A DNA stretch of 38,687 bases from Gemmatimonadota bacterium (GTDB lineage: Bacteria; Gemmatimonadota; Gemmatimonadetes; JACCXV01; JAHWKZ01): assembly GCA_025931135.1 (NCBI GenBank), contig JAICNR010000006.1, forward strand, positions 1 through 38,687. The letters run 5' to 3'. Position numbers and translations under genes: made by a program. The notes under the pieces were generated by a model. The model was given only the letters and a program-made list of their open reading frames with translations. It searched no databases and was not told where the DNA came from. Shown one piece after another: positions 22,129 through 31,600 of the stretch. Numbering within the stretch: the first letter of the stretch is position 1; each line of letters begins with the position of its first letter.

Positions 22129-23063
22129 GTCCCATCCTGGAAGCGGTGGCCAGTGCGTTGCAGGAACACGTCCTCGAGCGTGGGCTCTCCCACTGTGATC
22201 GAGCGGATCGCGCCGGGGAACGCCTCGGCCAGGCGCGGCACGAGCTCTGCCCCGTCCCGGCGCTCGATCCTCACCGCTCCGTCGACCACCGAAACCTCGC
22301 CGCCGAATCGCCCCCGGATCTCCCGCGCCAGCTCGCGAGGGTCGGCGGCGGCGAGCGAGATGACGTCGCCCCGGATCCCGCCCTTCAGCTCGGCCGGGGT
22401 CCCGAGCGCGGCCAGCACGCCCTTGTCCAGGATCCCGATCCGGTCGCAGCGCTCAGCTTCGTCCATCAGGTGCGTGGTGGCGAGCACCGTGATCCTCTCC
22501 GCCTTGCGGAGGTCCTCCACGGTGTCCCACACGTCCCGTCGTCCGCGGGGATCCAGACCTGCCGTGGGCTCGTCGAGGAGGAGCAGGCCCGGGCGGTGGA
22601 GGAGGCCCTTCGCGATCTCGACCCGGCGTCTGAGCCCGGCGGAAAGGGTCGAGACCCTATCTCCGGCTCGGTCGGCGACGCCGAGCCTGGAAAGCAGCTC
22701 CTCCGATCGACCCGCGAGCGCGACGCCTCGAAAGCCGTAGAGGTGGCCATGATGGCGCAGGTTCTCGAGCGGGGTAAGGCGGAGGTCGAGCGCGGGGTGC
22801 TGGAAGACGACTCCGATCCGCCGACGGACGGATGCCGCATCCCCCCTCACGTCCGCGCCGAACACACGCGCAGCACCGCCGGTCGGATGGAGAAGGGTCG
22901 CCAGAACCTGGAGCGCGGTCGTCTTGCCTCCTCCGTTCGGACCCAGGAGCCCGAACAGCTCGCCCGCGCCCACGGCGAACGATACGTCGTGGAGAGCCGT
23001 TCGCTCCCCGTACCGGACTTCGAGGCCCTCGACCTCGATCGGAGGCGGATCGGCCGGCTTCAG
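22125..23063 (-). CDS. ABC transporter ATP-binding protein, probable CTG start
   Basis: An ATPase of about 312 residues with Walker A G-P-N-G-G-G-K-T-T (about 41-49), Q-loop V-F-Q-H-P, a degenerate signature L-S-A-G-L (usual L-S-G-G-Q), Walker B L-L-L-L-D-E-P and switch His in T-T-H-L-M-D. It is of the DrrA/CcmA-like exporter class, with a C-terminal extension ending P-T-L-E-D-V-F-L. The frame has no ATG, GTG or TTG between the end of ctaB and the first beta strand. A CTG at 23063 overlaps the ctaB stop as CTGA, like the other 4-nt overlaps in this operon, so CTG initiation is the best reading. The next GTG would remove part of the nucleotide-binding fold. Confidence 0.88.
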   Translation of the reverse strand: MKPADPPPIEVEGLEVRYGERTALHDVSFAVGAGELFGLLGPNGGGKTTALQVLATLLHPTGGAARVFGADVRGDAASVRRRIGVVFQHPALDLRLTPLENLRHHGHLYGFRGVALAGRSEELLSRLGVADRAGDRVSTLSAGLRRRVEIAKGLLHRPGLLLLDEPTAGLDPRGRRDVWDTVEDLRKAERITVLATTHLMDEAERCDRIGILDKGVLAALGTPAELKGGIRGDVISLAAADPRELAREIRGRFGGEVSVVDGAVRIERRDGAELVPRLAEAFPGAIRSITVGEPTLEDVFLQRTGHRFQDGT

Positions 23064-23923
23064 ATCGGCGCGCGGTCCGCGACCAGCAGAGCGAGGAGCA
23101 GCGGCAGATACGTCACCGAGGCGAGCAGCACGCGGCGCGCCTCCTTCCCTCGCCGTCGCACGGCCATCATGAGGCCCGCACCGAGGAACGCCAGTCCCAG
23201 GACGAGCGCCCCGAAGAAGTAGATCGGACCGGCGAGTCCCAGGAAGGTCGGGATCAGGGAGACCGGTACGAGCGCGGCACAGTACAGCGCCACCTGCCGC
23301 CCGGTCGCCTCGCCGTCCGGATCGATGACCGGCAGCATGGGGAACCCTCCCAATCGATAATCGTCGCGGAATATCCATGCGATGGCGAGAAAGTGCGGGA
23401 GCTGCCACAAAAACAGGATCGCGAACAGGACCCACGCCGGGAGCCCGGCTTCGCCCGTCACCGCGGTCCATCCCATGACGGGAGGGATCGCGCCCGGGAT
23501 CGCACCGATAATCGTGTTGAGCGGCGTCATTCGCTTGAGCGGGGTGTACACGCCGACGTACAGGAGCACGGTGGCGAGCGCGAGGAACCCGGTGAGGAGG
23601 TTCACGAACGCGACCAGGATCGCCACGCCGACCACCGACAGGGCGACCCCCACGGTGAGACCCCGGGCCGGCGTCATCCTTCCCGCCGGGATCGGCCGCC
23701 CCGCGGTGCGCCGCATCCTGGCATCGGCCTCTCGCTCCAGGAACTGGTTCAGCGCGGCCGCCCCGCCCGCTGCAAGCCCAGTTCCCAGCAGGGTCCAGGC
23801 GAGGAGGGCAGGATCGAGGCGCGCGCTGGAAGCCAGGAGAAACCCGGCCGCGGTCGTGACCAGAACGAGCGCGGTGATCCGGACCTTGGTCAGGATCAGG
23901 TAGTCGTTGACCACCGACGTCAC
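23060..23923 (-). CDS. ctaB: Protohaem IX farnesyltransferase (haem O synthase)
   Basis: Transfers a farnesyl group to haem B to give haem O, the precursor of haem A. The 287-residue membrane protein of the UbiA superfamily has the first Asp-rich-type motif N-Q-F-L-E-R-E-A-D-A-R-M-x-R-T and the G-R-P-I-P segment. It also has Y-T-P-L-K-R-x-T-P-L-N-T-I-I-G-A-I-P-G-A-I-P-P-V-M-G-W and the second motif W-I-F-R-D-D-Y-x-x-G-G-F-P-M-L. All are diagnostic of CyoE/CtaB. The GTG at 23923 overlaps the ctaA stop (GTGA). Gene order ctaA-ctaB gives the complete route from haem B to haem A in one operon. Confidence 0.95.
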   Translation of the reverse strand: MTSVVNDYLILTKVRITALVLVTTAAGFLLASSARLDPALLAWTLLGTGLAAGGAAALNQFLEREADARMRRTAGRPIPAGRMTPARGLTVGVALSVVGVAILVAFVNLLTGFLALATVLLYVGVYTPLKRMTPLNTIIGAIPGAIPPVMGWTAVTGEAGLPAWVLFAILFLWQLPHFLAIAWIFRDDYRLGGFPMLPVIDPDGEATGRQVALYCAALVPVSLIPTFLGLAGPIYFFGALVLGLAFLGAGLMMAVRRRGKEARRVLLASVTYLPLLLALLVADRAPI

Positions 23924-24897
23924 CGGGCCCCTGCGACGTCCAAGTGCGGGTCGATCGGCGGATGCGCCTGGGCGGGGGCCAGCGACAGATGCCGATGTGC
24001 CCGCAGCGCGAGAACGAGGGATACCGCCAGCAGGAGCGCACCCGTTCCCAGATGCGCGGTCGTCACCCAAGCGGCCTTGTACGACAGGATCACCCAGCCG
24101 CCGAGCCCGATCTGAAGCGCGATCAGCACTCCGAGGAGCGCAGCGGGACGAACGAGCCGCGGGTCGTGCCGGTGGCCTCGCAGAGCGCGGGCCACGACCC
24201 ACGCAACTACGAGGGTGACGAGCACCGCGCCAACGCGATGCGCGAAATGGATCGCCACCGGGAACGACTCGAGCGGTGGAACGAGGTGTCCGTACGCCAG
24301 CGGAAACGTGGGGATCGCCAGTCCCGCCCCGGAGTGTCGAACGACCGCTCCGAGCAGGATCTGGAGCCAGATCAGGACGGTCGCCCCGACGGCGAGGGAG
24401 AAGTACGACGGAACGCCGAAATCCAGCTTCACGGCCGGGCCGTTCCGCAACCAGTCCCCCGAGCGCGCGACGGCAATCGCGACCGTGACGCCGAACACGA
24501 GCTGGGCGAGACCCGCGTGACTGATCGACACGGGGTCGGGCAGCCGGAGGAGGACGGTCAGACCCCCCAGAAGACCCTGGACGACGACGCCGCCGAGCGC
24601 CAGCCAGCCGAGCGCCCGGACCCAGCTCCGCGGCTCCGAGCGCCAGAGCCAGAGCGCTTCGACGATGATGAGTGCACCCACGAACGTGGCGATCATCCGG
24701 TGGCCGTGCTCGTAGAGGACGCCCCCCTCCATGGCCGGCATCACCCGTCCGAACGAGAGGGGCCAGTCAGGCACGGCCAGCCCCGAGCCCGTGCTCGTGA
24801 CCATTCCTCCCGCCAGGAGCAGGAGAAACGTGCAGACGGCCACGAGTTTCGTGTACACACGGAGCGCGGGCCGGTCGACGACACGAATGACGGTCAT
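23920..24897 (-). CDS. ctaA: Haem A synthase, COX15/CtaA family
   Basis: Oxidises the C8 methyl of haem O to a formyl group, giving haem A for the terminal oxidase. The 325-residue protein has about eight membrane segments as two four-helix halves. Each half has the family signature T-G-S-G-L-A/V-P-D-W-P near residue 38, or H-S-G-A-G-L-A-I-P-T-F-P near 208. Each also has paired His ligands: E-H-G-H-R near 63, H-A-G near 127, H-F-A-H-R near 237 and T-A-H-L near 287. All four haem-binding His positions are present. GGAG lies 3 nt upstream of the ATG. It follows actF after about 90 nt. Confidence 0.93.
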   Translation of the reverse strand: MTVIRVVDRPALRVYTKLVAVCTFLLLLAGGMVTSTGSGLAVPDWPLSFGRVMPAMEGGVLYEHGHRMIATFVGALIIVEALWLWRSEPRSWVRALGWLALGGVVVQGLLGGLTVLLRLPDPVSISHAGLAQLVFGVTVAIAVARSGDWLRNGPAVKLDFGVPSYFSLAVGATVLIWLQILLGAVVRHSGAGLAIPTFPLAYGHLVPPLESFPVAIHFAHRVGAVLVTLVVAWVVARALRGHRHDPRLVRPAALLGVLIALQIGLGGWVILSYKAAWVTTAHLGTGALLLAVSLVLALRAHRHLSLAPAQAHPPIDPHLDVAGAR

Positions 24898-24987
24898 GGT
24901 CTCCGGAAGGCGGAGGTCTCGAGCGGAGAGCGTTTCCCGAATCTACCGTCCCGGCCGCGTTCCACCACCGGGGCGATCACGCCGCCA

Positions 24988-26283
24988 TCAGGCGTGCTGG
25001 GGACCCGTCTCTCTGCGGAGCTTCTCGATGTCCTCGTCGGTCGGCAGGCCCGCCGCGATCGCGATGGGCGGGAACGCGCGCAGGAAGGTCAGGAAACACG
25101 CGAAGAACGTTCCCGCGACGCCAAGGGCGATCAGGATCTCGATCCACCCCAGCGCGATGAAGTCCGGGAACGAGCTCGGGGCGAGGAGCAGCAGGTGGAA
25201 GAGCCAAAGCCCGAAGACGCTGATCGTCGCGAACGCGGTCAGCGTGGCGGGCGTTCGCTTCGACCGGACGCTGAGGAGTCCCAGAAACGGGATCAGGAAC
25301 ACGCAGGCGAGCACGGCAATGGCGACCGGCTCGTACGCGCCCCGGAGGCGCAGCTTTACGAATCCGGTCTCTTCCGGCAACCGGCCGTACCAGATGACCA
25401 GGTACTGCGCGAAGAACAGGTACGTCCAGAAGACCGTGAACGCGAACAGCATCTTGGCGATGTCGTGCAGGTACCGTGGTGGGATCGCATCGCGGAAAGT
25501 CCCCGATCGTAGCCGACACGTGACGATCGCCGTGATGCCGATCGCGCCCAGGAAGTACGTCATGAAGATCCAGGCCGGGAATAGCGTGGAGAACCAGTGG
25601 GGGTCGATCGACATGAGCCAGTCCCAGGCCCAGAACGTGACGATGACGGCGTAGAGAACGGCGTAGGCCGGAGCCAGCTTCGCCCGGACGCGGGTGGAGC
25701 GTTCGAGCTCCACGTCGATTCCCTGCCACCCGGCTGTCAGCCGGTCGTAGAGGTCGCGACGCCATCCGCTCACCCGGTCGCGGAGCCGGCCCAGGTCGGG
25801 CCGCAGCGACCAGTAGACCAGAGCGAGCGCGGCCGCGTAGAGGATCGCCAGCCCGACGGCCTGGCGAATCGAAAAGAAGGTGGAATCCAGCCACGATGCC
25901 TTCGCCGTGGGCGGATGCTCGACCCATTCGTAGACGTGCGGCAGCCCGAAGAGAAGCAGGATCATGATCAGGTACGACGCCGGCAGGAACGCCGTCAGAC
26001 CCTCGGCGAACCGCCGCATCGGCCGGAGCCACTGGCCGTAGGCCGTCGTCGCGGCCGCCACCAGGGCAGCCCCACCTACGGCGATGCCGCTCCAAAGGGA
26101 CCAATTCCAGACGAGCGCGGTCCACGCCCGGTCTGGTTCGCTGAGCACTCCGGCGATGAAGCCTGCGACGCCCAGCAGACAAAGAAGCACAGAAGCAGCG
26201 AAGGCCCCGCGCGGTCTCTCGTCCATGCTCGCGACGAGCTCGGACTCCTTGATCCGCGGGAGATCGTGTCCGTGGCCGCTCAC
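24988..26283 (-). CDS. actF: Alternative complex III subunit ActF, integral membrane
   Basis: A 431-residue protein with about ten membrane segments, starting at a GTG that overlaps the actE stop (GTGA). ActF is the second NrfD-like membrane subunit of alternative complex III and pairs with ActC to form the membrane core. It resembles ActC in motifs such as F-F-A-Q-Y-L-V-I-W-Y-G, W-A-W-D-W-L-M-S-I-D-P-H-W-F-S-T-L-F and L-x-R-A-F-P. The W-S-I/M-D-x-H-W-F-S segment is characteristic of ActF. The complex oxidises quinol and passes electrons to a cytochrome c or directly to an oxidase. No oxidase genes follow it here; ctaA comes next. Confidence 0.9.
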   Translation of the reverse strand: MSGHGHDLPRIKESELVASMDERPRGAFAASVLLCLLGVAGFIAGVLSEPDRAWTALVWNWSLWSGIAVGGAALVAAATTAYGQWLRPMRRFAEGLTAFLPASYLIMILLLFGLPHVYEWVEHPPTAKASWLDSTFFSIRQAVGLAILYAAALALVYWSLRPDLGRLRDRVSGWRRDLYDRLTAGWQGIDVELERSTRVRAKLAPAYAVLYAVIVTFWAWDWLMSIDPHWFSTLFPAWIFMTYFLGAIGITAIVTCRLRSGTFRDAIPPRYLHDIAKMLFAFTVFWTYLFFAQYLVIWYGRLPEETGFVKLRLRGAYEPVAIAVLACVFLIPFLGLLSVRSKRTPATLTAFATISVFGLWLFHLLLLAPSSFPDFIALGWIEILIALGVAGTFFACFLTFLRAFPPIAIAAGLPTDEDIEKLRRETGPQHA

Positions 26284-26804
26284 GGCGCGCCTCCAACCGA
26301 GTCCGCAACAGGGGTGGGGGTCGAGGTGCTGGGAGGCCCGATCGGCAGCGTCCGGAGGTAGTTCACGATGTCCCACCTGGCCGTGGGCGGAATCCGGCTG
26401 TACTCGGGCATGAGCCCGCGTCCTTTGGCGATCACTGCGAACACGTAGGGGTCCGTGTAGCCCGCCACCCGCTCGGTTGCGATCGCGGGCACCGCCGGGA
26501 ACACGCGCGTCAGCGGCCCGTCGCCCCTGCCCGTCCGGCCATGGCAGACGGCGCAGTAGGTGTCGTACCACGCACGCCCGGACTCGAGCGAGGTGGGAGA
26601 CGACGGCTGAGTGTTCGACACGCGATCGTCGACGTTGGTCAGGTCGAACGCCGGCGGACCGTTCAACGGCACCGAGTTCGCAGGCGCCAGGAGCGGCTCG
26701 CGCTCGTGCGGCTCGATGGACGGCGGATCGCTCATCGTGCTGAACCACTCGCATCCCGCCAGCGGCAGGAGCAGGAGAATCACGAGAGCGCTACTCGGCC
26801 TCAT
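26280..26804 (-). CDS. actE: Alternative complex III subunit ActE, monohaem cytochrome c lipoprotein
   Basis: A 174-residue lipoprotein (lipobox L-A-G-C18) with one c-type haem site C84-A-V-C87-H88. A probable distal Met ligand follows at about 132 (G-R-G-L-M-P-E-Y), with the helix W-D-I-V-N-Y-L-R-T-L after it. ActE is the outward-facing cytochrome that passes electrons from the complex. A Pro/Thr/Ser-rich tail ends the protein. Its start overlaps the actD end by 14 nt, and its stop overlaps actF. Confidence 0.93.
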   Translation of the reverse strand: MRPSSALVILLLLPLAGCEWFSTMSDPPSIEPHEREPLLAPANSVPLNGPPAFDLTNVDDRVSNTQPSSPTSLESGRAWYDTYCAVCHGRTGRGDGPLTRVFPAVPAIATERVAGYTDPYVFAVIAKGRGLMPEYSRIPPTARWDIVNYLRTLPIGPPSTSTPTPVADSVGGAP

Positions 26805-27321
26805 CGGTCACCTCGATCGCGCCGAGACCGCTCAGGACCTGGCTGGCATTCTTCTTCCCCTCGTCCTCCGAGGCGTGCACGAAAACGCCGAACAGGTCCT
26901 CCGAGAACCGCGGGTGATACCCCGGCTTGATGGTGAGCGCCGGGATCCGGCTGAAGATGAATACAGCCGCCACCGAGAACAGCCCGCCCAGGAGCACGGT
27001 CAACTCGAACATGATCACGACCGTCACGGGGAAGGAGGACAGCGGCTTGCCGCCCACGTGCAGCGGCCAGGCGAAGAACGTCCAGTACGTCAGGACGAAC
27101 CCGGTGATACAGCCCAGGATCCCACCGGTGATCGTGAAGTATCGGACCGGGCTGGGAGGACGATCCAGCTCGTCCTCGATCTCCGATGTCGGGATGGGCG
27201 AGAAGAGCGTGATGTCGTCCGCCGCGAACCCCTCCGCTTCGAGTGCGTTCACGGCGTGGGCCGCCTCCTCGAGCGTATAGAACGCGCCCCGCACTCCGCG
27301 CTCCATGACCTCGGCGCTCAT
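26791..27321 (-). CDS. actD: Alternative complex III subunit ActD (DUF3341)
   Basis: A 176-residue protein of the DUF3341 family. The N-terminal cytoplasmic domain (residues 8-50) has the G-A-F-Y-T-L-E-E-A-x-x-A-V-N-A-L-E-A-x-G-F ferredoxin-like start. Two membrane segments (about 64-84 and 97-121) are separated by W-P-L-H-V-G-G-K-P. A C-terminal region contains H-P-R-F-S-E-D-L-F-G-V-F-V. ActD has no cofactor and anchors the membrane subunits. The ATG at 27321 overlaps the actC stop (ATGA). Confidence 0.93.
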   Translation of the reverse strand: MSAEVMERGVRGAFYTLEEAAHAVNALEAEGFAADDITLFSPIPTSEIEDELDRPPSPVRYFTITGGILGCITGFVLTYWTFFAWPLHVGGKPLSSFPVTVVIMFELTVLLGGLFSVAAVFIFSRIPALTIKPGYHPRFSEDLFGVFVHASEDEGKKNASQVLSGLGAIEVTDEAE

Positions 27322-28688
27322 GCGGTCTCCATCTCTTTCTTCTGGCGCTTCAACCGCGGGGGCAGGAGCTCCTTGAGCTCGGCGATGGCCATCGACGGCA
27401 GGAACTTGATGAACAGCAGGAACCACATCAGGAACCAGGCGAACGACCCGGCGGTGATCGCCATCTCCACCCACGTCGGGTTGTAGTAGTCCCACTGGTA
27501 CGGCACGAACTCGTGGGCCAGCGACTGGATGATAATGACGAACCGCTCGAACCACATCCCGATGTTCACGAAGATCGACACGATGAACATCCAGAACCAG
27601 GACGTCCGCACGCGCTTGAACCAGAGGACCAGCGGAATGATGCAGTTGCACCCGTACATGATCCACGACGCCCACGCATACTGACCGAAGGCGCGGTCCC
27701 AGAAGATCGCACGCTCGTACGGCGAGCCCGAGTACCAGGCGGTCCAGACCTCCACCAGATAGGCGTAGAACACGATCGACGACGTCAGCAGCAGGAGCTT
27801 CGCCAGGCGATCGAGGTGGTACTCGTCGATATAGTCCTGGAGCCGGAACGCCTTGCGAAGCGGCACCACGAGCGTGATGACCATGGCGACCCCGCTGAAG
27901 ATCGCCCCGGCAACGAAGTACGGGGCGAAGATGGTAGAGTGCCAGCCGGGAACGATCGCCATAGCGAAGTCCCAGGACACGACCGAATGGACCGACAGGA
28001 CCAGCGGCGTCGCGAGGCCCGCCAGGAACAGGTACGCGCGGTTGTAGTGCCGCCACTGGCTGTCGGTCCCCTGCCAGCCGAGCGAAAGGGCGCCGTACAG
28101 CTTCTGCCGGAAGCGCGTCTGCGCCCGGTCGCGAGCGGCCGCGATGTCCGGGATCAGCCCCACGTACAGGAACACGGAGCTGATCGTGAAGTATGTCGAG
28201 ATCGCAAAGAAATCCCACACGAGGGGACTTCGGAAGTTCGGCCACAAGAGCCGCTCGTTGGGATACGGCACCAGGTAGTAGAAGTACCAGACGCGGCCCA
28301 GGTGGATGAGCGGAAAGAGTCCTGCCGTCATGACCGCGAACACCGTCATCGTCTCGGAGATTCGGTACACGGCGGTCCGGAACTGGGCGCGGAAGAGGAA
28401 CAGGATCGCGGAAATCAGCGTCCCCGAGTGCGCGATGCCGACCCAGAACACGAAGTTCGTGATGTACACGGCCCACATGATGGGAGGCACGTAGCCCGCC
28501 ACGCCGAGACCCACCTTGATCTGGTAGATCTCGGCGATCACTCCGATGCCGAGCACCGTGAGGACGATGGCCATCATAGCCGCCCATCCGACGCCGGGAC
28601 GCTGCAGCGTTGCGAGGACGTCGCGGTTGACGCGCCGGAAGACTCCGGCCTGCGCGCGCCCGCTCCTGAGGCTCGTGATATCGGTCAC
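27318..28688 (-). CDS. actC: Alternative complex III subunit ActC (NrfD/PsrC-like)
   Basis: A 456-residue membrane protein with about ten segments, of the NrfD/polysulfide reductase PsrC family. It is the quinol-binding membrane partner of ActB. Family features include I-A-H-S-G-T-L-I-S-A-I-L, H-L-G-R-V-W-Y-F-Y, P-N-F-R-S-P-L-V-W-D-F-F-A and S-V-H-S-V-V-S-W-D-F-A. The region near residue 380, F-V-N-I-G-M-W-F-E-R-F-V-I-I, is typical of ActC. A GTG start at 28688 has AGGAG upstream; it lies 10 nt after the actB stop. Confidence 0.94.
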   Translation of the reverse strand: MTDITSLRSGRAQAGVFRRVNRDVLATLQRPGVGWAAMMAIVLTVLGIGVIAEIYQIKVGLGVAGYVPPIMWAVYITNFVFWVGIAHSGTLISAILFLFRAQFRTAVYRISETMTVFAVMTAGLFPLIHLGRVWYFYYLVPYPNERLLWPNFRSPLVWDFFAISTYFTISSVFLYVGLIPDIAAARDRAQTRFRQKLYGALSLGWQGTDSQWRHYNRAYLFLAGLATPLVLSVHSVVSWDFAMAIVPGWHSTIFAPYFVAGAIFSGVAMVITLVVPLRKAFRLQDYIDEYHLDRLAKLLLLTSSIVFYAYLVEVWTAWYSGSPYERAIFWDRAFGQYAWASWIMYGCNCIIPLVLWFKRVRTSWFWMFIVSIFVNIGMWFERFVIIIQSLAHEFVPYQWDYYNPTWVEMAITAGSFAWFLMWFLLFIKFLPSMAIAELKELLPPRLKRQKKEMETA

Positions 28689-28698
28689 GCGTGGCTCC

Positions 28699-31600
28699 TC
28701 AATGCGCCCCGGCGGGCTCGGCGGCCGGCTCGGCGACCTCGATGCCGGTCCGGTCGGTGACGTGCTTGAGATAGAAGTTGGCGGGCCGCGTGTTCAGGTG
28801 CATGAGAGCACTGTAGGCCAGCGGGCCGCGTGCGAGTCGCGCCACGCGGCTTTCAGGATCCTTGAGATTCCCGAAGACGATCGCGTCGGTGGGACACGTC
28901 TGCTGGCAGGCGGTCTTGAGCGCCCCGTCGGGGATCACCGCGTCCGCCCCCTGATCCTTAATCGCGATCTTGGCCGCGTTGATCCGCTGCACACAGTAAG
29001 TGCATTTCTCCATCACGCCCTTCTCGCGCGCGGTCACGTCCGGGTTCAGACCCCAGTTCAGCGGCTCCGGCCACTCGTACTGGAACCAGTTGAAGTAGCG
29101 CACCTTGTAGGGGCAGTTGTTGGAGCAGTAGCGCGTCCCGACGCAGCGGTTGTAGACCTGGACATTCAACCCGTCCGGGTTGTGGTACGTGGCGTACACG
29201 GGGCATACCGGCTCGCACGGTGCGGCGCCGCAGTGCTGGCAGAGCATCGGCAGATGATGAGTCTCCAGCCGGCCGCCGGGCTTCTCCTCGAAATAACGCT
29301 CGATCCGGAGCCAGGTCATGAAACGGCTCTTCGCGACCCGCTCGGGGCCCACGAACGGCAGATTGTTCTCGGCGCTGCACGCGGTCACGCATGCGTTGCA
29401 ACCGGTGCAGGCGTCCAGGCTGATCGCCATCCCCCAGCGGTAGGCGCCGTCCGGGTCGGAGTCCCGGACCACGCGGTCCACGGTGAGCGGAAGGTCCTCA
29501 CCGACGATGTGCTGTTCGCCGTGGCTCTCGACCGCGCCGCCGGCCGCCAGGCGCAACGCCTCGGCCATCGGTACCGCCTCGGCGAGGTCGCGACCGTGAT
29601 CGCTGTCCGATCCCTGATAGGTGAGCGGATGCACCCAGGCGCCGGTCCGCGCGAGCCGCACCCGCACCCCCTGCCAGGCGAAGCCGCCGCTGTCGGGATC
29701 CGCCGTCGGGGGGAGGAGCGCGATCGGGTTGACCCCACGACCGGTCGCGAAACGCCCCATCCGGTCGTGGCCGCGGCCCAGCGGCATCGCAAGCGTGTCG
29801 CGTCGGGCACCCCGGTAACGGACGACCGGCGCCTCGACGGAGCCGTGGCTCGACTCGATCGATATCACGTCGCCGTCCGCGAGGCCGAAATGGTCGGCCG
29901 TGTCGGGGTGGAGCTCGGCCCAGGTGTGCCAGCTGGACGTGGTGGCGGGATCGGGGAGCTCCTGGAGCCAGGGCCGGTTCGCGGTACGTCCGTCGTACAT
30001 CGCGATCTGCGGGAACACGACGAGCGCGAACGTGTCCTCGCCTGAAGGGCCCTCGTACTCGGGCGGAGCGAAGTCCGTGGGCTCACCGCTGCCGGCCTCG
30101 CCGGTCGCCGCGGCCCCGACCCCGTCCTGCCCGAGATTCGCGCCCTCCGCCGGCTGACCCGAGGACGGCGCAACCGCCGCGCCCTCCCACACCCCTCCCG
30201 TCCTGAGGATTTCGGCCCAGGCACGCTCGTCCGGTGCGCGGTCGGTCCACGCGGTCCGCAGGTAGTCGTACCACGTTCCCTCCGGGGCAACCGCGGCGCC
30301 TTCGGCGTCGCCGACCGCGCGCCACAGGTCGAGGAGCACGTCGGGGGTCGCGCGGGTATCGAACACCGGACGCATCGCGGGCTGCTGGATTCCGGCCACC
30401 CCCTGCTGCGGCACCCAGTCCCCCCATGACTCGAGCGGAGTGTGATCGGGCAGGAGCCAGTGGCACCAGGCCGCCGTCTCGTCGAACACGGGGCTGAACG
30501 AGACGCGGAGCGGGACCTGCCGGAGCGCCTCTGCGAAGCCGAGCGCCGGGGGAAGGGTGAAGACGGGATTCGCGTCGGCGACGAACAGCGCTTCGACGCC
30601 GCCCGTTTGCATCTCGCTCACGAGTTCGACGATCGCCCGATACGAGCCCTCGACGGCACCGGTGACGGGCGTGGTCAATCGCACCGTGTCACCGACCGCG
30701 CCGCCGGCCCGGTTCAGGAGGGCGACCGCAGTGGCGGCTGCGGTCGCCTTGGGGTGCGCCGTGGAGATGCCACCCGGCAGCGCTACGCTCCGCCGCTCGC
30801 CGAACATGCGCGCCAGCCGCTCGATCACCGCCGGATCCACTCCCGTCGCCTCGCCGGCCCGCTGGGGCGTCCACTCGCCTGCTTCACCGCCGGCGCCGAG
30901 CACATTCGCCATCGCCAGGGCAATCAGATACTCGGTGCCCGGCTTCACCGAAACCCACTCGTCCGCATTCGAAGCCGTCATGGAAAGGCGCGGTTCGACG
31001 GCCACGAAGACCCCCTTCTCCACCGCATCGTCGCCTCGGAAGGCGTGCATCCGCGACCACTCGACCGCATAGCGGACAGGAGAGATCCAAGTCTCCAGGA
31101 ACTCGGCGCCGAAGGAGATCACGAACTCGGCGCCTTCGATGTCGTAGCTCGGAATCACCGACTCTCCGAACACGCGTCGATTCGCTTCCAGGAGCGGCTC
31201 ATAGGCGAACGCCTCGTAGACGACGCGACGGGCGCCGACGGCCTGCGCCCATTCGTCATAGAGCCGCTCGCGGGTCCCGGTCTGGAGCCCGGTCAGGAGG
31301 ACGATCGATCCTCCCGTCCCCGCTGGCGCGCGCAACCGACGCAGCTCTTCGGCCAATGCCGACGTCGCGTTGGCCCACTGCGCGTCGACGTAATCGCCGT
31401 CGACCAGCCGTTTGACGCCTTTCAGCCGATCGGGATCGTAGAGATGCTGATGGGCAGCCTGCCCACGGGCGCAGAGCTTTCCGCGGTTCACGGGACTGTC
31501 GGGATTGCCCTCGAGCTTGATGACCCGCCCCTCGCGCGTCTTGACGTGCGTGCCGCAGCCCGCGGGACATTCACGGCACGTGGAGGCGAACCAGGTGGGG

